Assembly: GCA_029882675.1 (NCBI GenBank)
Contig: JAOUKJ010000266.1
Coordinates: 1 to 6,164, forward strand
Source: Cyclobacteriaceae bacterium
Lineage (GTDB): Bacteria; Bacteroidota; Bacteroidia; Cytophagales; Cyclobacteriaceae
DNA length: 6,164 nt
Reading direction: 5' to 3'
Position numbers and translations under genes: made by a program. Each line of letters opens with the position of its first letter. Positions within the stretch are counted from its first letter, which is position 1. The notes beneath the pieces are model-generated. The model made no database searches. It was not told the origin of the DNA and saw nothing but the letters and a program-made list of their open reading frames with translations. This document shows, piece by piece, positions 1 to 4,639 of this stretch.

Positions 1-118
1 AGTGAAAAAGACCAATGGGACTTTTGTGTGGAGATGGAAAAATAGTACGCTGTTTTTCCATTTTAAAATGTGGTGATACTTCTAAAACAAAATAAATTAA
101 ACACTTAAAACAGATTCT
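1..118. other. Unassigned left-edge sequence
   Basis: No gene can be assigned here. Several short frames are open to the left edge. Plus-strand frames end at stops at 43-45 and 74-76, and either could be the tail of an upstream gene. On the minus strand an ATG at 61-59 opens a frame that stays open to the edge for about 20 codons (begins MEKQRTIFPS), so it could be the first codons of a leftward gene. None has enough length or a recognisable motif to decide. Bases 60-118 are very AT-rich and look intergenic, which fits a leader for the small frame starting at 119. Confidence 0.3.
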
Positions 119-187
119 ATGAAGAAGATGAGTAAAATCTTTCTTCTGTTGGCCCTCTATGGCCTTATTGCTGCCGGTCATAGATAA
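119..187 (+). pseudogene. Orphan signal-peptide frame, probable 5' gene remnant
   Basis: An ATG at 119 opens a 22-codon frame ending with TAA at 185-187. It has a basic start (MKKMSK) followed by a hydrophobic stretch (IFLLLALYGLIAAG) and then only His-Arg before the stop. This is the layout of a Sec signal peptide with no mature protein after it. The upstream sequence is A/T-rich with an AAAA run, as is usual before Bacteroidota starts. Its last 23 bases overlap the 3' end of the opposite-strand lipoprotein gene, and all three plus-strand frames meet stops soon after, so a simple frameshift does not restore a longer protein. My inference is that it is the 5' end of a secreted-protein gene cut by a rearrangement. 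It could instead be a tiny membrane peptide or a chance frame. Confidence 0.35.
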
Positions 188-725
188 ACCACAGGTTGAT
201 GTCCACTTCGGCCCCATAGTCAGTCCATATTTGTTCCCATCTTACAGCGTCAGAAAGAGAATAGTCTGTAAGGGTATCAGTCACAGCATCCGGCAGTAAC
301 CATTCTTTGGCAGGTAAAGACAAAGTCATCTCGAACTCCTCAATATCACCCAAAATTTCAAACTCATCATCAAAAGTCTCGCCATCCGGACTCAGTGTTA
401 GTAAAGAACCATCAACAGCCCAGGTTCCTTCTACAACATCGTTGGGGCCGGTAAGATATAAGGTGCGTTTGTAGGTATTATCATTGTTATAAACATATTC
501 CAGTTTTTCATTCGTATTGGGATCACCATCTCCGATAATATCCTCCACAGTTAATGCGTAATTTTCCCAGTTGCTGTAACCCGTTGGTGTATTTTTAAAC
601 ATAGCAACGTCAAGTAACCATGTCCCCACCAAGGGGTGTGGCGGTGGGGGTTCCTCTTCATGACAGTAAGAAAAGAGCCCACTCGTAATAACTGCCAACA
701 ACAAATAACCAAATAATTTTTTCAT
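165..725 (-). CDS. Lipocalin-like lipoprotein, probably surface-exposed
   Basis: The product is 186 residues. Residues 1-20 form a lipoprotein signal peptide: Lys2-Lys3, a hydrophobic core around LLLAVITSGLF, and Cys21 as the likely lipidated residue. The lipobox (F-S-Y-C) is loose, with Tyr at -1. Directly after Cys comes His-Glu-Glu-Glu and a Pro-rich spacer; an acidic run next to the Cys resembles the export signal that sends Bacteroidota lipoproteins to the cell surface. The mature part starts with PLVGTW, and a second GTWAVDGSLLTL strand lies near the middle. This opening and repeated strand pattern is typical of small lipocalin-like domains in this phylum, which form beta barrels of mostly unknown ligand. 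No catalytic residues are seen. The gene stands alone, divergent from ispF, with a good -7 promoter box about 45 bp upstream of its ATG. The function is not known; the lipoprotein call is firm and the lipocalin fold is likely. Confidence 0.8.
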   Translation of the reverse strand: MKKLFGYLLLAVITSGLFSYCHEEEPPPPHPLVGTWLLDVAMFKNTPTGYSNWENYALTVEDIIGDGDPNTNEKLEYVYNNDNTYKRTLYLTGPNDVVEGTWAVDGSLLTLSPDGETFDDEFEILGDIEEFEMTLSLPAKEWLLPDAVTDTLTDYSLSDAVRWEQIWTDYGAEVDINLWFIYDRQQ

Positions 726-768
726 TCAGGAACTGTTTAAAAACCTTAATTAACATCTCATTAAACAA

Positions 769-776
769 CAAAGATA
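769..776 (-). promoter_or_regulatory. Bacteroidota -7 box (TATCTTTG) for the lipoprotein gene
   Basis: Read on the minus strand this is TATCTTTG, a perfect match to the Bacteroidota primary sigma factor -7 consensus TAnnTTTG. It lies 43 bp upstream of the lipoprotein ATG, leaving a leader of roughly 35-40 nt. No clear TTTG -33 element is found at the usual 19-21 bp spacing (around 796-800), so the promoter rests on the -7 box and its position. Confidence 0.5.
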
Positions 777-836
777 ATTAATTCTGAAAGGCCAGCTATT
801 TTTTATTTATTAATTTTTCCTCCCGGAATTTTGTTT

Positions 837-844
837 TTAGTTTG
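837..844 (+). promoter_or_regulatory. Weak -7-like box ahead of ispF operon
   Basis: TTAGTTTG matches TAnnTTTG with one mismatch (T for A at the second position). A TTTT at about 814-817 sits at the -33 distance in place of TTTG. It would start the transcript close to the ispF ATG at 869, with a leader of about 20 nt. It is the best plus-strand candidate in the 143-bp divergent region, but AT-rich DNA yields such matches easily. Confidence 0.28.
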
Positions 845-868
845 CGCCAATAATAAAATAATCAAAAA

Positions 869-1348
869 ATGAAGGTTCGAACAGGTTTTGGCTATGATGT
901 TCATCGGCTGGCTGCGGGGGAGGAATTGTGGCTTGGCGGTGTGCTCGTGCCGCATTCCAAAGGCGCCGTGGGCCACTCCGATGCCGATGTGCTCATCCAT
1001 GTGATCTGTGATGCCCTGCTGGGGTCGCTCAACCTGCGCGACATCGGCTTCCACTTCCCCGATACCGATCCGGCCTACAAGGGAATTGACAGTAAAAAAT
1101 TATTGACGGAAGTGATGGTGTTGGTACGGGAAAAGGGCTGGGAAATAGGCAATATCGATACTACGGTCTGTTTACAGCAGCCCAAAGTAAATCCCCATAT
1201 TCCCGCCATGAAGCAAAGCCTGGCCGCAGTGATGGGCATACCTGAAGATGATATTTCCATCAAGGCCACCACCACCGAAAAGTTGGGTTTTGTAGGTCGT
1301 GAAGATGGTATATCGGCCTATGCCTCGGTACTGGTCACCCGGGATTAA
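869..1348 (+). CDS. ispF: 2-C-methyl-D-erythritol 2,4-cyclodiphosphate synthase
   Basis: IspF turns CDP-methylerythritol 2-phosphate into methylerythritol cyclodiphosphate, releasing CMP, in the cytosolic MEP pathway for isoprenoid precursors. The 159 residues are the normal full length. The N-terminal motif FGYDVHRL supplies metal ligands Asp10 and His12, and the third ligand is His44 in SDADVLIHVICDALLG, by alignment with Asp8, His10 and His42 of the E. coli enzyme. His36 (GHSD) matches the conserved active-site His34. DIGFHFPDTDP (58-68) and the C-terminal signature ATTTEKLGFVGREDGI (133-148), which contacts the cytidine nucleotide and a second metal via Glu137, are intact. The family works as a trimer with active sites between subunits. 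The start at 869 follows an A-rich tract and gives the expected N-terminus directly before the metal motif. It is first in a five-gene plus-strand cluster, so this species appears to use the MEP route. Confidence 0.97.
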   Translation: MKVRTGFGYDVHRLAAGEELWLGGVLVPHSKGAVGHSDADVLIHVICDALLGSLNLRDIGFHFPDTDPAYKGIDSKKLLTEVMVLVREKGWEIGNIDTTVCLQQPKVNPHIPAMKQSLAAVMGIPEDDISIKATTTEKLGFVGREDGISAYASVLVTRD

Positions 1349-1370
1349 TGGTTTAAATTTTTACGCAATG

Positions 1371-2564
1371 ATGAATATTATTCTCTTCGATGATCCGGCC
1401 ATCCGAAGTTCGCTGCTTCCCCTCACCTGGACACGACCGGTAGCGATGATCAGGACAGGTATATTTCGAATACATGAAAAGTGGGGCCATGTCGACAAGA
1501 CAAGCGTGTCTTTTCTTACCGAAGACTACCTTCAACGTAAATTCCAGGTACAGTATAGAAAAGACAATATTTATATCAATGGGGCATTATGTCCGGATGA
1601 AGAACTGATCTTCGCGCTTCGTCATCTTTTGCCGGGAGAAGCGCTGATCCAAAAAGGGATCTTATTGGCTGTGCGAACCGGAGAAAGGGCAGTCCAACAG
1701 CTTTATGATGAGCTGGATGCCGGGTCAATCAAAGCCGTTGAATATAAAAATGCAGTTTGCCTTATTGACAAACCCTGGAAAATATTCCAGCAAAATGCAG
1801 CACAGATCAGGGCAGATATTAAAAAGATCCGTGCTGAGCGGGCCTCTCAGCAAATTACAGATCCGCATACTGTTATTTACGGCAGGGAAAATGTATTTGT
1901 AGAAGAGGGCGTATCGGTCAAGGCAGCCATTATTGATGCCGAAAACGGCCCTGTTTATCTGGGCAAAAACAGTACGGTACTGCCCGGGGCGATCATACGT
2001 GGCGCTTTTGCCATGCTGGATCACGCACAGATAAGTATGGGCGCCAGGATACGTGGCGATTCCACCTTTGGCCCCTATACCAAAATAGGGGGTGAGGTGG
2101 GCAATTCGGTAGTCTTTGGTTATACCAACAAGGCCCATGATGGCTACCTGGGCAACAGCGTGATCGGAGAGTGGTGCAACCTGGGTGCAGATACCAACAC
2201 TTCCAACATGAAAAATGATTACGGCCCTGTGCGGCTTTGGGACTACAGTACGGATCGTTTTGCGGATACCGGCACGATATTCTGCGGGCTCATCATGGGC
2301 GACCACTCCAAAAGCGGTATCAATACCATGTTCAACTCAGGCTGTTCGGTGGGGGTGTCCTGTAATATTTATGGACCGGGTTATCCACGCACGTTTATCC
2401 CTTCTTTTAGCAAGGGGGGTGCTACCGGACTGAAAACATTGCCACTGAAAAGTGCCGTGTCCGTTGCCGAAACAGTTTTAGAAAGAAGAGCCATGGATTT
2501 TAACCGGTATGATCAGGAGATATTTCAAAAAGTTTTCGAACTTACGGCCTCATACAGAAGATAA
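1371..2564 (+). CDS. Alternative GlmU-like sugar nucleotidyltransferase / acyltransferase
   Basis: The 397-residue product belongs to the Bacteroidota family of GlmU-related proteins, thought to serve UDP-GlcNAc or a related sugar-nucleotide precursor for the cell envelope. Residues 1-160 are the nucleotidyltransferase-like part, opening with MNIILFDD and then RSSLLPLTWTRPVA. The standard GlmU glycine-rich LAAGxGTRM signature is absent, which is usual in this family. Residues from about 168 to 350 form a left-handed beta-helix of imperfect hexapeptides (VYLGKNSTVLPGAIIRG, ISMGARIRGDSTFGPYTKIG). The core IGEWCNLGADTNTSN and CGLIMGDHSKSGINTMFN follow. His256 in NKAHDGYLG lines up with the catalytic acetyltransferase His of E. 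coli GlmU (KAGHLTYLG) by spacing to YLG. The start was set at 1371 because family members begin MNIILFDD; ATG 1368 would add one Met, and an ATG at 1299 would overlap ispF by 50 bp with unrelated residues. The precise substrate is inferred, not seen. Confidence 0.88.
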   Translation: MNIILFDDPAIRSSLLPLTWTRPVAMIRTGIFRIHEKWGHVDKTSVSFLTEDYLQRKFQVQYRKDNIYINGALCPDEELIFALRHLLPGEALIQKGILLAVRTGERAVQQLYDELDAGSIKAVEYKNAVCLIDKPWKIFQQNAAQIRADIKKIRAERASQQITDPHTVIYGRENVFVEEGVSVKAAIIDAENGPVYLGKNSTVLPGAIIRGAFAMLDHAQISMGARIRGDSTFGPYTKIGGEVGNSVVFGYTNKAHDGYLGNSVIGEWCNLGADTNTSNMKNDYGPVRLWDYSTDRFADTGTIFCGLIMGDHSKSGINTMFNSGCSVGVSCNIYGPGYPRTFIPSFSKGGATGLKTLPLKSAVSVAETVLERRAMDFNRYDQEIFQKVFELTASYRR

Positions 2565-2573
2565 GCCAATAAC

Positions 2574-3701
2574 ATGAGGTTTAGTGATATTATCGGTTTT
2601 GAAGAAACGAAAAGTCGGCTGGTGCAGTCGGTGAAAAAGGACCACCTGGCCCATGCCCTGTTGTTTTCCGGTAAACCCGGAAATCCCGGACTGGCCCTGG
2701 CCCTGGCCTTCAGTTCCTATCTCAATTGCGAAGAAAGCGAGGGGAAAGATGATGCCTGCGGGCATTGTGCTTCCTGTCTTAAAAATGCGAAGTTCATCCA
2801 TCCGGACCTCAACTTTGTCTTTCCCGTTTCTTCTACCAAGACCATTACGGGCAAGGATGTGATCAGCAAAAATTACCTGAAAGACTGGCGTAAATTTCTC
2901 GCAGAAAATCCATATGGCCATGCCAGTGAATGGGCAGGCTATTTTGGCGGGGAAAACAAAAGCCTGAATATTTCAAAGGAGGAGAGTCGCAATATTATCA
3001 GTGCATTATCGCTCAGTGCATTTGAAGGCCGATACAAGATCATGCTGATCTGGTTGCCGGAGTATCTTCACCCTTTTGCGGCCAACGGGTTATTAAAAAT
3101 CCTGGAAGAGCCTACTGTTCGCACCATCTTCCTACTTGTATCAAACGACAAAGAGCGGCTTTTGGGTACCATTCTCAGTCGTACCCAGCATATCAATATC
3201 CGGCAGTTCAACGATGAGGAACTGGCGAAACTAATCGTAGAAAAAACAGGCCTGGACAATGACAAGGCGGCTTCGCTGGCCCGGCTGGCTGATGGAGACC
3301 TTTCCCATGCCCTCCGCCTTCAGGATAACCTCGATGCCGATAACAATGTACTTTTCCGTGACTGGATGCGGGCCTGTTATACCTGGGACATGGCTACACT
3401 GGTGCAACGCGCTGATGATTTTCATAAAATGAGCAAGGTCGGCCAACGCGGACTCCTAACCTTCGCCCAGGGTGTGTTGCGTGAGTCGCTGATTTCTGTG
3501 GCTGGCGTCAGCGAACTACAGCGCTCCGGCGCCGGGGATATCGAATTTATCCGTAAATTCAGCAGCGTGCTGGATACGGCAAAAATAGATCGGATGACCA
3601 GCCTCGTGGATGAAGCCTGGTATCACCTGGACAGAAATGCCAGTCCAAAGATCACTTTTCTCGACCTCTCACTTCAACTAGCATCAATCGTAAAAAAATG
3701 A
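2574..3701 (+). CDS. holB: DNA polymerase III delta' subunit (clamp loader)
   Basis: The 375-residue protein is the Bacteroidota form of delta', a non-ATPase clamp-loader subunit that helps load the sliding clamp onto DNA. It starts with FSDIIGFEETKSRLVQSV and HALLFSGKPGNPGLALALAF (27-46), where the Walker A loop has lost its GK[ST] end. A zinc-finger cluster follows with Cys52, Cys62, Cys65 and Cys68 (CGHCASC). HPDLNFVFPVS (76-86) is typical of the phylum. The Walker B position reads WLPEYLHPFAANGLLKILEEP (from 160), without the acidic DE pair, and the usual sensor SRC motif reads ILSRTQ (200-205). Both degenerate ATP sites agree with delta' being a structural arm; DnaX (gamma/tau) is the ATPase. 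The C-terminal helical domain (about 250-375) would join the clamp-loader collar. The gene starts 9 bp after the GlmU-like stop, and its stop overlaps the hemC start. Confidence 0.9.
   Translation: MRFSDIIGFEETKSRLVQSVKKDHLAHALLFSGKPGNPGLALALAFSSYLNCEESEGKDDACGHCASCLKNAKFIHPDLNFVFPVSSTKTITGKDVISKNYLKDWRKFLAENPYGHASEWAGYFGGENKSLNISKEESRNIISALSLSAFEGRYKIMLIWLPEYLHPFAANGLLKILEEPTVRTIFLLVSNDKERLLGTILSRTQHINIRQFNDEELAKLIVEKTGLDNDKAASLARLADGDLSHALRLQDNLDADNNVLFRDWMRACYTWDMATLVQRADDFHKMSKVGQRGLLTFAQGVLRESLISVAGVSELQRSGAGDIEFIRKFSSVLDTAKIDRMTSLVDEAWYHLDRNASPKITFLDLSLQLASIVKK
2691..2708 (+). repeat. Hexanucleotide tandem repeat (CTGGCC x3) in holB
   Basis: Three perfect CTGGCC units encode Leu-Ala-Leu-Ala-Leu-Ala, residues 40-45 of delta', just after the degenerate Walker A loop. 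A unit gain or loss would keep frame and change the helix by two residues. It is probably incidental to Leu/Ala codon use. Confidence 0.8.
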
Positions 3702-4618
3702 ACCTGATAAGAATAGGCACCCGTGGTAGTAAGCTGGCCCTTTGGCAAGCTAATTTTGTAGCTGAGAAATTATTGAAAGGGGGCTGGAACACCCAGCTGG
3801 TAACGATCGACACGCGTGGGGATCAGGTTCTCGATGTGTCTATTGCTAAAATTGGCGATAAGGGTGTGTTTACAGAAGAGCTTGAGGAGCAGTTGTTCAA
3901 TGGCAAAATTGATATTGCCGTGCACAGTGCCAAAGACCTCCAATCCCGCCTGGCCGATGATTTTAAGGTACTGGCTTTTACGCGGCGTGAAGAGCCCTTT
4001 GATGTGTTGCTGAGCAATAATAAACAACTGGACCTCACACAGAAAATTACCGTAGGAACGAGTTCTACGCGTCGAACAGCCTTGCTTAAAAGACATTATC
4101 CGCAGGTTACCGCCGTGCAGGTAAGGGGTAATTTGCAAACGCGGATTCGAAAAATGGAGGAAGGACATTGTGACGCCTTGCTCCTCGCCTGGGCGGGTGT
4201 TCATCGCATGGGTTATGCCGACAAAGTGGTACAAAAAATACCCCTGGATGTTTTTATACCTCCCGTTGGTCAAGGTACCATTGCCATTGAGTGCTCCAAA
4301 AACCTCGATAACAAAATAGCCGGAGCCGTACGGGAACTGGTAAATGATGAAGAAACAGAACTTTGCCTGCGTGCGGAAAGGGCCTACCTGGCGCGCCTGG
4401 AAGGAGGATGTAGTATTCCTTCGTTTTGCCATGCACAAACAGAGGAGGGAAGGATCATCATAAGTGGCGGAATCGTTTCACTCAATGGCGAACAAATGGT
4501 GAGGATAACATTGGAGGGGGATGCAGGCCATCCGGAAACCCTGGGAAATAAACTGGCCGATCAGATCCTTGATGACGGGGGAGCAGAAATCCTGGAGGAA
4601 ATAAGGAAAGAATTGTAA
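3698..4618 (+). CDS. hemC: Hydroxymethylbilane synthase (porphobilinogen deaminase)
   Basis: HemC joins four porphobilinogen molecules into hydroxymethylbilane, the linear tetrapyrrole on the way to uroporphyrinogen III, haem and sirohaem, in the cytosol. The 306 residues match the family length. All hallmarks are present: IRIGTRGSKLALWQA (4-18), catalytic Asp80 in VHSAKDL (equivalent to E. coli Asp84), the GTSSTRR motif (120-126) and VRGNLQTRIRKM (142-153), whose arginines bind the growing chain. DALLLAWAGVHRMGY and IPPVGQGTIAIE (187-198) follow, and Cys238 in EGGCSIP holds the dipyrromethane cofactor. The ATG overlaps the holB stop as ATGA, which suggests translational coupling; the A-rich run before it fits the lack of Shine-Dalgarno sites here. 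No other haem gene is visible in the window, so hemC is separated from hemA or hemD at least locally. Confidence 0.97.
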   Translation: MNLIRIGTRGSKLALWQANFVAEKLLKGGWNTQLVTIDTRGDQVLDVSIAKIGDKGVFTEELEEQLFNGKIDIAVHSAKDLQSRLADDFKVLAFTRREEPFDVLLSNNKQLDLTQKITVGTSSTRRTALLKRHYPQVTAVQVRGNLQTRIRKMEEGHCDALLLAWAGVHRMGYADKVVQKIPLDVFIPPVGQGTIAIECSKNLDNKIAGAVRELVNDEETELCLRAERAYLARLEGGCSIPSFCHAQTEEGRIIISGGIVSLNGEQMVRITLEGDAGHPETLGNKLADQILDDGGAEILEEIRKEL

Positions 4619-4639
4619 GCGGACATTTACAACATAGCC

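Noticed and set aside
151..164. GGCC...GGCC possible hairpin just past the lipoprotein stop, considered as a terminator
   Set aside because: The stem is only four base pairs and no T-run follows on the minus strand.
735..766. Inverted repeat GTTTAA/TTAAAC and AT palindromes (TTAATTAA 746-753, AATTAATT 776-783) in the divergent region
   Set aside because: Stems are short and made almost only of A and T, with a 20-nt loop; they are expected by chance in such AT-rich DNA and are not convincing as an operator or terminator.
1299..1370. Earlier ATG that would extend the GlmU-like protein by 24 residues
   Set aside because: The extension overlaps ispF by 50 bp and encodes residues unlike the family, whose members begin MNIILFDD; 1371 (or 1368) is the better start.
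1725..2306. Minus-strand frame of 193 codons opposite the GlmU-like gene
   Set aside because: The hexapeptide-repeat protein on the plus strand explains the sequence; the antisense frame follows from its codon pattern.
3770..4438. Long open frame on the minus strand (222 codons) inside hemC
   Set aside because: It lies wholly opposite an intact hemC with all motifs, and its product has no recognisable domain; it is a by-product of codon use on the coding strand.
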